NCBI GenBank assembly: GCA_007751255.1
Contig: CP036297.1
Location: 1-45,168 of the forward strand
Direction: 5' to 3'
Length of the DNA: 45,168 nucleotides
Source of the DNA: Engelhardtia mirabilis
GTDB taxonomy: Bacteria; Planctomycetota; UBA1135; GCA-002686595
The notes below the pieces were generated by a model. The model did not search any database. It was given only the letters and a program-made list of their open reading frames with translations, and was not told where the DNA came from. This document shows, piece after piece, positions 7,485-14,654 of the stretch. A program made the translations under genes and the position numbers. Every line of letters begins with the position of its first letter. The first letter of the stretch is position 1.

Positions 7485-8857
7485 AGCTTCGCATGACCGG
7501 CGGCCAGCACTCCCTGCTGGCCGCCCACCTGTTTCCAGGGGACGGCAAGGAGGCCGTGGCGATCGCCCTGTGTGGTCGCCGAGGCACCGATGCCCTGATG
7601 CTGCACGAGATCGAGGCGGTGCCATACGAGCTCTGCGACCGCAGCTCTGGCTACGTGACCTGGCCACCGACCTTCCTGGAGCCGCTCTTGTCGAGGGCGA
7701 ACGACGAGGGGCTGGCCCTGGTCAAGTTCCACTCACACCCGTGCGGGTACCCGCACTTCTCCGAAACCGACGACCAGTCCGACGGACAGTTCTTCGAGTC
7801 CGTGTTCGGCTGGGTCGATGGTGATCGCCCACACGTAAGTGCCATCCTGCTCCCCGGTGGATCGGTCATCGCTCGCGCGGTTCATCCCGATGGCTCCTTC
7901 GAGGCGATCTCGAAGATCAGCGTCATCGGTGACGACATCCGAATCTGGACAGAGGACAGCGGCGGGGCGGTGCCGGAGTTCGCCGTACGACACGCACAGC
8001 TTTTCGGAGCGGGGACAACGAACCTTCTATGCCAACTCACCGTGGGTGTCGCCGGATGCTCAGGTACAGGGAGCCCTCTGGTCGAACAGCTGGCGCGTCT
8101 GGGGGTGGGGGAGCTAGTCCTCGTCGACCCCGACCACGTCGAGGAGAAGAACCTGAACCGCATCGTCGGCTCGACCATGGAGGATGCCGTGCAACGCCGG
8201 CCGAAGGTTCAGGTCCTGGCACGATCCGTGGAGGCTATGGGCCTCGGAACTACCGTCAGCACCTTCCACGCTCCGCTCCAGGATGACCAGGCCCGGAAAG
8301 CCCTCGCGTCCTGCGACGTCGTCTTCGGTTGCATGGACAGCCTCGGGGGGCGGAGTATCCTCAACCGCCTGGCGCGCTACTACACGCTGGCCTACATCGA
8401 CCTCGGCGTGAAGCTGGAGGGCGACGGCCACGGTGACGTCGATCAGGTGGCAGGGGCTGTGCACTATCTACGCCCCGATGGAGCAGGCCTAGTTCAACGC
8501 GGCGTCTTCACCGCCAAAGCGCTCGAAGCGGAGAGCTTGCGCGACACCGATCCCGAAGGGTACGTCGACAGGCTGAAGCGCGGTTACATCGAGGGCGTCC
8601 AGGAAGACCGTCCAGCCGTGGTGAGCGTGAACAGTTACTTCGCCAGCCTTGCGGTCATCGAGCTTCTCTCGCGGTTGCACCCCTTCCGGTCTGGCGAGAA
8701 CGCCGCCTACGCGGTCCAACGCGTGAGCTTGACCAACACGCTTTGGGTGCTCGAAGAGGACCCAGGAGCTGGCCCTCACGAAGAGCGGATAGTGGGCAGG
8801 GGAGATGCGACGCCCTTCTTGGGCATGCCGGGCCTTGGTGAGGGCGACGAGACATGA
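7481..8857 (+). CDS. JAB deubiquitinase-like domain fused to E1/ThiF adenylyltransferase
   Basis: The 458-residue protein begins at ATG 7481, overlapping the E2-like stop. Residues ~1-150 form a JAB/JAMM metalloprotease domain with FHSHP at 83-87 and S94xxD97 (HxHP...SxxD), expected to trim or remove the Ubl. Residues ~175-430 form an E1/ThiF domain with nucleotide loop GVAGCSGTGS (189-198), LVLVDPDHVEEKNLNR (212-227) and GCMDSLGGR (283-291). The later RGYIEGVQEDRPAVVSVNS block is typical of E1s in multiubiquitin operons. Where I expect a C-x2-C near the active loop, this protein has RPDGAGLVQRG (331-341), and there is no Cys after residue 284. It may therefore adenylate without forming a thioester. 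The fusion lets one polypeptide both process and activate the modifier. Confidence 0.85.
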   Translation: MKLRMTGGQHSLLAAHLFPGDGKEAVAIALCGRRGTDALMLHEIEAVPYELCDRSSGYVTWPPTFLEPLLSRANDEGLALVKFHSHPCGYPHFSETDDQSDGQFFESVFGWVDGDRPHVSAILLPGGSVIARAVHPDGSFEAISKISVIGDDIRIWTEDSGGAVPEFAVRHAQLFGAGTTNLLCQLTVGVAGCSGTGSPLVEQLARLGVGELVLVDPDHVEEKNLNRIVGSTMEDAVQRRPKVQVLARSVEAMGLGTTVSTFHAPLQDDQARKALASCDVVFGCMDSLGGRSILNRLARYYTLAYIDLGVKLEGDGHGDVDQVAGAVHYLRPDGAGLVQRGVFTAKALEAESLRDTDPEGYVDRLKRGYIEGVQEDRPAVVSVNSYFASLAVIELLSRLHPFRSGENAAYAVQRVSLTNTLWVLEEDPGAGPHEERIVGRGDATPFLGMPGLGEGDET

Positions 8858-9204
8858 GTTGGATTGACCGCCTCTGGTCGTGGGCGAAGGGCTTCTTCGT
8901 CCGGCGGCCGGCTGCGCTCAAGACCATCCGGGTAGAAGAGCCTCCCGAGGTCTTGCGCCCTCGAACCGTCTATCTGCTTGGCGAGGGCGAGCACGTCTGG
9001 AGCGTTGTGATGCTCTGTCCTTGTGGTTGTGGAGAGGAGATCCAGCTCAACACTGTCGGTGGGCACCCAAGGTGGTCCGTGGAGGTCGAGATCGATGGAA
9101 CAGTGACGCTAGCGCCCTCCGTTTGGAGGAAGGCGGGCTGTGAAAGCCACTTCTTCCTCCGTAGTGGCGCTATCCAATGGTGTTCGAGCCGATTGGAGGG
9201 TTAG
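8854..9204 (+). CDS. DUF6527-family protein of the ubiquitin-like operon
   Basis: This 116-residue protein starts in the ATGA overlap with the E1 gene. It has CPCGCGEEIQLN (about 51-62), which suggests a small metal site, and the block LAPSVWRKAGCESHFF then IQW near the end. These match the DUF6527 signature (CPCGCG, PSIWR, GC.SHFF), a family I recall beside E1/E2/multiubiquitin genes. The basic N-terminus (SWAKGFFVRRP) is unremarkable. Its role is not known to me; candidates are a zinc-dependent E3-like adaptor or a target-recognition subunit. It is the last gene of the operon, and recombinase debris begins 38 bp downstream. Confidence 0.8.
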   Translation: MSWIDRLWSWAKGFFVRRPAALKTIRVEEPPEVLRPRTVYLLGEGEHVWSVVMLCPCGCGEEIQLNTVGGHPRWSVEVEIDGTVTLAPSVWRKAGCESHFFLRSGAIQWCSSRLEG

Positions 9205-9241
9205 GCGCTCACGCGCTTCCAGACCCAACCCGGCAGCTTGC

Positions 9242-9373
9242 CTTGTCGACGTTGGCCAGCCAGACCGCGGGCGCCGGGACGTCTGCCAGCTGGTGGAACT
9301 GCTCGGCCGACAGCAGCCGTCTGCTGTGGCCGCTCGAGGTGGTCAGGGCGCGCGTGCTGGGTGTCTCAGTCAT
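9242..9373 (-). pseudogene. 5' remnant of a second tyrosine integrase
   Basis: From ATG 9373 the minus strand encodes MTETPSTRALTTSS, then RRLLSAEQFHQLADVP and AVWLANVDK. This parallels the start of the decayed integrase at 3241 (RRLSAAQFQHLSDVP, AVWLANID). Similarity ends at about 9242, and the frame stops shortly after, next to the DUF6527 gene. The rest of the recombinase is missing. Confidence 0.7.
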
Positions 9374-9605
9374 CTCATCTTCGCGCCTGTCTCTCGAATG
9401 GGTCCGCGGCCGCCGAGGCTAGATCACCCGGGATCTCTGTCACGGATGGCGTCTCTGCTGACAGGAACCATGTGTCCCGGCAATCGTGCCGCGGCCAGCA
9501 GCAACAAAGAGCGCCATGAAGATCGAGCCAACCCAGTCGAGCGTGGAGGAGCTTCTGCGAGCGACTACCCCGAGCCAGTCTCGTCAGCGATCGTTGAAGA
9601 CGATG

Positions 9606-9680
9606 CCCTACACGTTCCGGGTCATCACATGAAGGCCGTGACGCAGGGCTGTCGCCGCGGTCAGCGCGTCGATCACGGTT
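9606..9680 (-). pseudogene. C-terminal remnant of a VapC-type PIN toxin
   Basis: The minus strand encodes TVIDALTAATALRHGLHVMTRNV followed at once by a stop, closely matching the IDTLIAATALRHGFHVMTRNV part of the VapC at 3238-3637. It keeps the same order relative to the integrase remnant as in the first module, so a second module once stood here and lost most of its length. The 230 bp between the two remnants hold no recognisable gene. Confidence 0.65.
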
Positions 9681-9687
9681 AGGGTCT

Positions 9688-10074
9688 TCAACGCGCACCG
9701 GTTCTGGCTAGCAACTTCGCCTGACGATGAAGTCGAAGGGCCCTTGAGCTACTGGCCAGTAGAGACGTAACAGCTGAGCTTTCATAGAATTCCCTAGCCT
9801 GCTCGGGGGTGCCCATGAATCCGTCGCAAAGCCTCTCGAAGATATCGGAAAGAGAGTCTCGAAAAGCGCCGATCCAGTCCAGTATCTCGGATGGGCTAGA
9901 GTCTCGGCCCAGTTCTGTGTTCGGACCGTACGGCCAGTTCAAAGGCGGGCCGACGTACTCGAGTTCCGCATTGGCCTCCGCGATCACACACTCGCGCGCA
10001 CTTTCCAGGTCGTGACTGTCAAGGAGCCCGTGCGATCTTCTTCCGCGAGCGCCTCTCTTGCGTCTGCGCGCCAT
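9688..10074 (-). CDS. Hypothetical 128-residue protein
   Basis: The gene begins at ATG 10074, overlapping the stop of the RHH gene, so it is translated with it. The N-terminus is very basic (MARRRKRGARGRRSHG). The middle is acidic (SARECVIAEANAELEYVGPP) and predicted helical, and the end is basic again. No domain is recognised. It is the last gene of a three-gene minus-strand unit running from 10605 and may be a partner or substrate of the RHH protein. Confidence 0.55.
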   Translation of the reverse strand: MARRRKRGARGRRSHGLLDSHDLESARECVIAEANAELEYVGPPLNWPYGPNTELGRDSSPSEILDWIGAFRDSLSDIFERLCDGFMGTPEQAREFYESSAVTSLLASSSRALRLHRQAKLLARTGAR

Positions 10075-10319
10075 CAGAACACCCTCAACACCTCGCGGCG
10101 GCCGTCCTCATGCTCGAGGACGACCTGGCCGCCGTCGCGCCGAACCTTCAATAGGTCCTCGTAGACCGTAAAGGCCCGGCGCAGGACTTCGGTGAGGGAC
10201 TCAGCTTCACAGTCCTCTTGTAGGCGCCCGAGCTGTTCCCGAACCCTCGAAGTAACGTTGAAGCTGAGCCTCACGCGATCATGCTTGGAGCCTCGGGGAC
10301 TCCCTTCCTTGGTTGACAT
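10074..10319 (-). CDS. Ribbon-helix-helix (CopG/MetJ-like) DNA-binding protein
   Basis: The 81-residue product has a basic leader and then VRLSFNVTSRVREQLGRLQE and SLTEVLRRAFTVYEDLLKV, a beta strand plus two helices as in RHH repressors. A short acidic tail (EHEDGRREVLRVF) could contact a partner. The reading frame overlaps the end of the upstream membrane gene and the start of the downstream one, so the three genes form a unit. It may be an autorepressor or an antitoxin-like factor for the basic protein that follows. Confidence 0.65.
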   Translation of the reverse strand: MSTKEGSPRGSKHDRVRLSFNVTSRVREQLGRLQEDCEAESLTEVLRRAFTVYEDLLKVRRDGGQVVLEHEDGRREVLRVF

Positions 10320-10605
10320 GGATGTAGATGCTTAGGAGGGCTATCAGCTGTCCACCGAACGCTGCCTGATAGGCGTACCAAGGCGTGTTCTGCCAGGCGG
10401 CGACAGCGATGGCCAACAGGGCCAACAGGCTGACCGCTGCCGAAGCAACGGCAGGGGACCTGGACAGCTTGATGACAAGCCACTTGCCGATGCGTGCCTC
10501 GATGGCGGAGGGCTCGACGGTCGCATCCGTGAGGCCCTCCCAGATCGTGGTGTCTAAGTCTCGTTCGGTGGTGTTGCTGGTGTCAGTGCTTGTGTCGTTC
10601 GTCAA
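10279..10605 (-). CDS. Small membrane protein with two transmembrane helices
   Basis: This 108-residue protein has a polar Thr/Asp-rich N-terminus, an amphipathic region and two hydrophobic segments, VASAAVSLLALLAIAVAAW (about 53-71) and GQLIALLSIYIHV (about 85-97). It overlaps the RHH gene by 41 bp. The family is unknown. It is the first gene of the minus-strand unit; nothing certain marks its promoter in the next 300 bp. Confidence 0.55.
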   Translation of the reverse strand: MTNDTSTDTSNTTERDLDTTIWEGLTDATVEPSAIEARIGKWLVIKLSRSPAVASAAVSLLALLAIAVAAWQNTPWYAYQAAFGGQLIALLSIYIHVNQGRESPRLQA

Positions 10606-10866
10606 CGCTGGCCTTGGAGTCGATCTGGCGCTCGAAGGCCAGCGGAGGGAACGACCACTGTTTCCTACTCATGTGAGGTTCGGATCAGGGGTCGACTCGT
10701 CCGCTGCGCGAGGTCGCCGGTCTCCGGGGCTTCTGCGTCATCGCGAGGGGGTCGAAAGAGAGATGGTGAGAGCGTTGGTCGCGACCTCTAGGAGTCCCAT
10801 GAAGAAGCACGAACGGTGACGACCGGGCAGCGGAGCCAGCTAGGGCTCGGCGTATAACGTGAGTAT

Positions 10867-10887
10867 TGTACACGCACGATGTGTGCA
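10867..10887. repeat. Imperfect palindrome in the 10606-11083 intergenic region
   Basis: GTACACGCA and TGTGTGCAC flank a 3-bp centre. The arms pair with mismatches. The 480-bp region 10606-11083 otherwise holds this palindrome, the AT-rich inverted repeat at 10942-10965 and the promoter at 11027-11055; no gene was recognised. Confidence 0.35.
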
Positions 10888-10928
10888 CTTCAAGCCAAGA
10901 CTCTCACGACCCTTTCGGGCTCGCTCCA

Positions 10929-10965
10929 TTGGACGCGTGATTCGTGATAATATATTTTATCACGA
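10929..10965 (+). promoter_or_regulatory. AT-rich promoter-like site with a perfect inverted repeat
   Basis: TCGTGATAA (10942-10950) and TTATCACGA (10957-10965) are perfect 9-bp inverted arms around TATATT, an island of A/T in a GC-rich region. TTGGAC at 10929-10934 lies 16 bp before TATATT, so the site can be read as a promoter whose -10 box sits inside an operator. Its symmetry allows either direction, toward 11084 or toward the membrane gene at 10605. Confidence 0.45.
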
Positions 10966-11026
10966 CCAAAACCAGCGCGGTGGGGGGGCCCAATCGACCT
11001 TCCAGACCCCGCCAGCAATGACAGTC

Positions 11027-11059
11027 TTGCAGCAATGCAGAATTACTGCTATACTGCAT
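11027..11059 (+). promoter_or_regulatory. Sigma-70-type promoter with overlapping inverted repeat
   Basis: TTGCAG (11027-11032) and TATACT (11050-11055) are separated by 17 bp. ATGCAG (11035-11040) and CTGCAT (11054-11059) form an inverted repeat that covers the -10 box. This suits an AbrB-type antitoxin repressing its own promoter 25 bp upstream of its start. Confidence 0.6.
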
Positions 11060-11083
11060 GTGGACCTGGAAGGGAGGCCCAAC

Positions 11084-11314
11084 ATGCCCGAACGCATCAT
11101 CATCAACAGCCGAGGGGTCGTGACGATCCCCGCAGCGCTTCGCAAGGCCTTCGGCCTGGAGGCCGGCGAAGAACTCTTCGCCGAGGAGACGCCCGAGGGC
11201 ATCCTCCTGAGGCCTGCAGTCAGCGTCCCGATCGAGATCTACACCGAAGAGCGGATCGCGGAGTTCGCCCAGGATGAGCCCGAGATCGAGGCGCTCCTGC
11301 CCGAGCTCGAGTGA
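11084..11314 (+). CDS. AbrB/MazE-type (SpoVT-AbrB fold) antitoxin
   Basis: The start at ATG 11084 follows GGGAGG and lies just after a promoter. The 76-residue protein opens IIINSRGVVTIPAALRKAFG, then LEAGEELFAEETPEGILLRP, the swapped-hairpin DNA-binding domain of AbrB/VapB antitoxins. The acidic tail (about 55-76) would embrace the toxin. The stop overlaps the region where the PIN gene begins, so the two are coupled. It likely blocks the PIN toxin and represses the operon at the inverted repeat at 11035-11059. Confidence 0.85.
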   Translation: MPERIIINSRGVVTIPAALRKAFGLEAGEELFAEETPEGILLRPAVSVPIEIYTEERIAEFAQDEPEIEALLPELE

Positions 11315-11319
11315 GCTCG

Positions 11320-11715
11320 ATGCGGGTCTTTCTTGACGCCAACGTCCTCTTCTCGGCAAGCAACGCCGGCAGCGCGACCCAGAGACTGATCGCGTTGGGC
11401 ACCGCCCGCGCTCAGCTGATCACCAGCGAGCTCGCGATCCTCGAGGCGCGCAAGAACCTCCGCCTCAAGCGTCCGTCCTGGCTTGAGGCCTTCGAGACGC
11501 TGCGGGAGTCCATCGACATCGTTCCGACCGTCGTCTTCGGTCTGCAGGTCAAGCTGGCCTCGAAGGACGTGCCGCTGCTCTGCGCGGCCATCCGGGCGGA
11601 GGCCGATCTCTTCGTCACCGGGGACCGCCTCGACTTCGGGCACCTGCTCGATGAGGTCGTGCACGGGGTGCGCATCATCTCCCCTCTCGGCCTCGCCGAG
11701 CGCTTGCTCGAGTAG
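11320..11715 (+). CDS. PIN-domain toxin (VapC-like ribonuclease)
   Basis: From ATG 11320 the protein starts MRVFLDANVLFSA, with the first PIN Asp. It continues TSELAILEARKNL with the conserved Glu, and LFVTGDRLDFGHLL with the late acidic pair, giving 131 residues and a complete set of PIN acidic positions. A GTG at 11311, overlapping the antitoxin stop, would add three residues. PIN toxins cut structured RNA. Paired with the AbrB-type antitoxin it looks intact, unlike the VapC at 3238-3637, so it may be the active stability module. Confidence 0.82.
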   Translation: MRVFLDANVLFSASNAGSATQRLIALGTARAQLITSELAILEARKNLRLKRPSWLEAFETLRESIDIVPTVVFGLQVKLASKDVPLLCAAIRAEADLFVTGDRLDFGHLLDEVVHGVRIISPLGLAERLLE

Positions 11716-11886
11716 GAAGCCGCGGATGTGCTGGACCAGGCTCCGCTCTATCGGCCGCCCTTGCGCGTCCTCTGCGGTGGCCAGATCAGCTCGTCACTCC
11801 AACCGGGTGAGCCTCCTGCGTTGCGGCCCACTCGCTGCCGTGGCTGCCTGAGGGGCCTTGAACCCCATCAAGCTGGCCGCCACAGC

Positions 11887-11926
11887 GTGACGATACTTGA
11901 CAATATTCGTCACACAGTGCTATCTT
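11887..11926 (+). promoter_or_regulatory. Promoter and inverted-repeat operator of the ParD/ParE operon
   Basis: TTGACA at 11897-11902 and TATCTT at 11921-11926 are 18 bp apart. GTGACGA (11887-11893) and TCGTCAC (11907-11913) are perfect inverted arms straddling the -35 box. The antitoxin starts at 11957. Repression by the ParD-like protein is the expected regulation. Confidence 0.6.
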
Positions 11927-11956
11927 GAGGAAGAGACCAACCACGGAGGCAAGCCA

Positions 11957-12220
11957 ATGGCCCGATCCATCAACCTGTCCCTCACCGACGAGCTGCGCGC
12001 CTTCTTGGACGAGAACTCGGGCGACGGGACCCTCTTCTCGACCCCCAGTGAGTTCGTTCGTGCGCTGATCCGCGAGCGGAAGGAGCGCACGGACGCCGCA
12101 GCGCTTCGCCAGGCCGTTCTCGAGGGCTACGGCGACGTCCTGCACGGCCGCACGCGGCCCTTCACAGGCGACCTCCGCGGGATGCTGGACGAGTACCGCA
12201 CGGAGCGCCGCGGCGGATGA
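11957..12220 (+). CDS. ParD-like RHH antitoxin
   Basis: This 87-residue protein begins MARSINLSLTDELRAFLDE, then TPSEFVRALIRERKER, the ribbon and two helices of ParD/CopG antitoxins. The C-terminal half is charged and would wrap the toxin. The ATG at 11957 is placed 31 bp after the -10 box. The stop overlaps the ParE-like start (ATGA). Confidence 0.8.
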   Translation: MARSINLSLTDELRAFLDENSGDGTLFSTPSEFVRALIRERKERTDAAALRQAVLEGYGDVLHGRTRPFTGDLRGMLDEYRTERRGG

Positions 12221-12573
12221 GCGAACTGCGCCTCACAGACAGGGCCCTGGCCGATCTGGACGAGATCGCTCGGCGTTCGGTCCGGGAGTGGAGTTCGAGG
12301 GTCGCCGGCGAGTACCTAGACGACCTGAACGCAGCGCTTGGGCGCCTCGAGGAGAACCCGGGGCTGCTCCGAGGGCACTCGGACTACTCCGGGCGGCTGC
12401 AGTTCTACGGCGTCCGTGAGCACGTTCTGGTGTGCGATGTCTTCGACGGGCGGATCTTCATCCTGACTGTCTGGCACGGTGCGATGGACATCGTTGGGCG
12501 CCTAGAGAAGCTCGAGCCTCAGCTTGTTCAAGAGGCAGAGCTCATGGCACGCAAGCTTGAGAAGCCGCTCTGA
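12217..12573 (+). CDS. ParE/RelE-superfamily toxin
   Basis: The 118-residue product opens LRLTDRALADLDEIARRSVREWSSRVAGEYL, an alpha hairpin typical of ParE. It continues LRGHSDYSGRLQFYGVREHVLVCDVFDGRIFILTVWHG, where the usual motif is R...h.vfy...d..i.il.v.HG. ParE toxins poison DNA gyrase and RelE toxins cut mRNA on the ribosome; sequence alone does not separate these. It is coupled to the antitoxin by a 4-bp overlap and appears intact. Confidence 0.82.
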   Translation: MSELRLTDRALADLDEIARRSVREWSSRVAGEYLDDLNAALGRLEENPGLLRGHSDYSGRLQFYGVREHVLVCDVFDGRIFILTVWHGAMDIVGRLEKLEPQLVQEAELMARKLEKPL

Positions 12574-12690
12574 GTTCCTTCTTCGCGTTGCGATGTTCGT
12601 GGCCCAGGCCTTGAGGTCCCCCGCTTCTCGGTAGCCTGTTTCGCCTTGCCGCGGGGTTTGGGCTACGTAATCCTGAGAGCGGCAGCCCTG

Positions 12691-12756
12691 GCGTGGCTGC
12701 CGAATTGGCGGGCGGGGCCGTTTTGAAAGGCCTTTCTGTCGAATTGGCAGCCACGC
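12691..12756. repeat. Imperfect inverted repeat between the ParE and TIR genes
   Basis: GCGTGGCTGCCGAATT (12691-12706) pairs with GAATTGGCAGCCACGC (12741-12756) with one bulge, around a 34-bp spacer. It lies in a 288-bp gap (12574-12861) with no recognised gene. It could terminate the ParD/ParE transcript or mark a recombination junction, but no U-tract follows. Confidence 0.4.
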
Positions 12757-12861
12757 TCTGGGCCCAACCAATATTTACGGGAACTGGGTCGTTGGCACAG
12801 CTTTTGATTTGGCCGCTCATGAATGATTATGAATCGGACCTGGGGAAGGGAATCTAAGGGC

Positions 12862-13587
12862 ATGGCCAGATGCACAGCACCTGTACGGGGACACAGTTCA
12901 CCGAACGCAGCTGCGGACTGCCCTGCATGCGGCGGCCGCTATGGGCGATACGCCAGCTACGGGAGCTCGCCGCGGTCGTCCTATTCCTATTCAGGCGATA
13001 GAGGCGGCGGCAGTTCGAGTGGCGGTGGCGGCAGAGTCCGAGCCACTACGAAGCCGCACTGGTCGCCGCCCGGCTCATCTGTGTCCTACACGCCTACCGA
13101 GGTTCGTGCACTGACATCGGTGAGGAGCAGCGTCGAGAGCCTCGCGAAGGTCCCCGACCTCCGGGATGTTTTCCTGTGCCATGCGTGGGACGACCGGATG
13201 GGGGCTGCGCAGGAGCTTCACGGTCTGTTGGAGTCAGCCGGTGTCCGCGTCTGGTTCAGTGAGAAGGATGTCGGCCTCGGTGTTCCATTGCTCCGCGCGA
13301 TTGACAAGGGGTTGGCAAATTCACGAGTTGGAGTCGTGCTGGTAACCCCGGCTCTGCTGGACCGTATCTCCGCGGAGGGCATTGCTGAGAGGGAGCTTTC
13401 GGCGCTCCTCGCCCGTGAACGGCTCATCCCGGTTGTACACAAAACAACGTATGAGGCTCTCCGCGACGTCAGCCCCCTGCTGGCCTCGAGGGGCGGGCTG
13501 AACACAGCGGAGGAGACGATGGAAGGTGTTGCGACCAAGCTCTCTGAGCTGATTACCGTTGAACGTAGCCTCACAGGTCGTTCGTAA
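12862..13587 (+). CDS. TIR-domain protein with N-terminal Cys/His motif and Gly/Ser linker
   Basis: ATG 12862 follows CTAAGGG and gives MARCTAPVRG, a start I recall from a family of bacterial TIR proteins; an ATG 39 bp upstream is less likely. Residues 4, 11, 20 and 23 (C, H, C, C) could bind zinc. A Ser/Gly/Tyr-rich linker (26-60) follows. The TIR domain (about 100-235) begins RDVFLCHAWDDRMGAAQELH and continues GVRVWFSEKDVGLGVPLLRAIDKGL, then RVGVVLVTPALL. Many bacterial TIR domains consume NAD+ in antiphage defence; whether this one does is untested. Two further genes follow in the same direction with short gaps, suggesting a three-gene system. Confidence 0.8.
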   Translation: MARCTAPVRGHSSPNAAADCPACGGRYGRYASYGSSPRSSYSYSGDRGGGSSSGGGGRVRATTKPHWSPPGSSVSYTPTEVRALTSVRSSVESLAKVPDLRDVFLCHAWDDRMGAAQELHGLLESAGVRVWFSEKDVGLGVPLLRAIDKGLANSRVGVVLVTPALLDRISAEGIAERELSALLARERLIPVVHKTTYEALRDVSPLLASRGGLNTAEETMEGVATKLSELITVERSLTGRS

Positions 13588-13598
13588 GTCGAGGAGCC

Positions 13599-13919
13599 AT
13601 GAGAGAGTTCGCTGAGTTCGAGTCGGATGCCGACGTTCGAGAGATCCTGAAAGGCAACGGCATCTTCGAGGCCCATCGCCTGATCGCCGAGTACAGATGC
13701 TACCGGACCCGGAAAGACGGCGGAACGCAGGACGTGCTTGTGCGGATCTTCGATGTGGGAGCGGGCAACCCCCGAGCGAGATACTCGTGGAATGTCTCCG
13801 TACCGGACGCGAATGAATCGGGCTCGGTGCCGGCGAACCCCGCGGACTCCATCATGGCCGCCGGGCACGAACCGCACTGGACCCTGCTGGAAACGGACGC
13901 AAGGAAGGGGAAGGGATGA
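13599..13919 (+). CDS. Hypothetical second gene of the TIR operon
   Basis: This 106-residue protein starts 11 bp after the TIR stop and ends in an ATGA overlap with the next gene. It is mixed alpha/beta: EFAEFESDADVREILKGNGI, then YRCYRTRKDGGTQDVLVRIFD and YSWNVSVPDANE. No domain is recognised. Fixed spacing to the TIR gene argues that it is a partner, perhaps an inhibitor or sensor. Confidence 0.6.
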   Translation: MREFAEFESDADVREILKGNGIFEAHRLIAEYRCYRTRKDGGTQDVLVRIFDVGAGNPRARYSWNVSVPDANESGSVPANPADSIMAAGHEPHWTLLETDARKGKG

Positions 13920-14419
13920 GACTGCATACTGACACAGACAAAATCGCGCGACATCTCTGCGAGATTTCGCAAGACGGCTGCCCCGGCTCCGAACAGTTCC
14001 CTGTCGCCGGCATCCGATCCTTTCTCGGGATCAAGGACGGTGATCTAGAGATGGCCTTAGACGAATTGGAAGAGCGTGGGCTTGTGACTCTGCCGCGAGA
14101 ACTTGGCGGTCAGCCCCAAGTCGTCCAAGTAGAGTGGGAGCTGTTCTTCTCGATGGACGAGTCCGTGATGGGCTGGAGCCTCGAAGGAGACGCCCTCGCT
14201 GTAGCTGAAGCGATGGCTGGCAGGTCGTCCGGATCCGCCAATAGCGCTGACCTTGCAACCGACCTGGGGTGGGGCCACCGACGTCTGAACCCGCCAACTC
14301 ACTATCTCGTTGCCCGTCGTGCTCTCGACGCGCGCAAGCCAATGACCAAGCGGGGCTTCTACTATCCGAACGTCTCAAGGACGATTGGGACGGACAGGTT
14401 CATCCGCGACAACTCTTAG
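13916..14419 (+). CDS. Winged-helix-like third gene of the TIR operon
   Basis: The 167-residue protein has a winged-helix-like N-terminal half: IARHLCEISQDGCPGSEQFP, IRSFLGIKDGDLEMALDELE and ERGLVTLPRELG. A second helical part follows (ALAVAEAMAG, LATDLGWGHRRLNPPTHYLV), possibly another HTH that distinguishes targets. It starts in the overlap with the previous gene. A regulatory or nucleic-acid-sensing role for the TIR protein is inferred. Confidence 0.6.
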   Translation: MRLHTDTDKIARHLCEISQDGCPGSEQFPVAGIRSFLGIKDGDLEMALDELEERGLVTLPRELGGQPQVVQVEWELFFSMDESVMGWSLEGDALAVAEAMAGRSSGSANSADLATDLGWGHRRLNPPTHYLVARRALDARKPMTKRGFYYPNVSRTIGTDRFIRDNS

Positions 14420-14654
14420 CGGTCCTCAAACCGCACGGTGTCAGAGTAGTTGCCGCTCGCACCCACGCTGATCGTCGGCCTTCTGCACGGGTGGATTCGC
14501 GGCCTCGAGCTCGCTGGTCGAATAGTACCCTCTCGAGTGTCGAGGAGCGTGCATTCTCAGAGGGCCCGTGGTGGCGACCCGAAGAAGGTCGTGGAGCTCC
14601 GAGGGCGGCTAGGCGTTCATACGAATTTGGCTCCAGCGTCCTCGCTGAATACAC

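Noticed and set aside
12661-12780. Integron attC site
   Set aside because: There is an imperfect inverted repeat but no attC core motifs, and no integron integrase is present.
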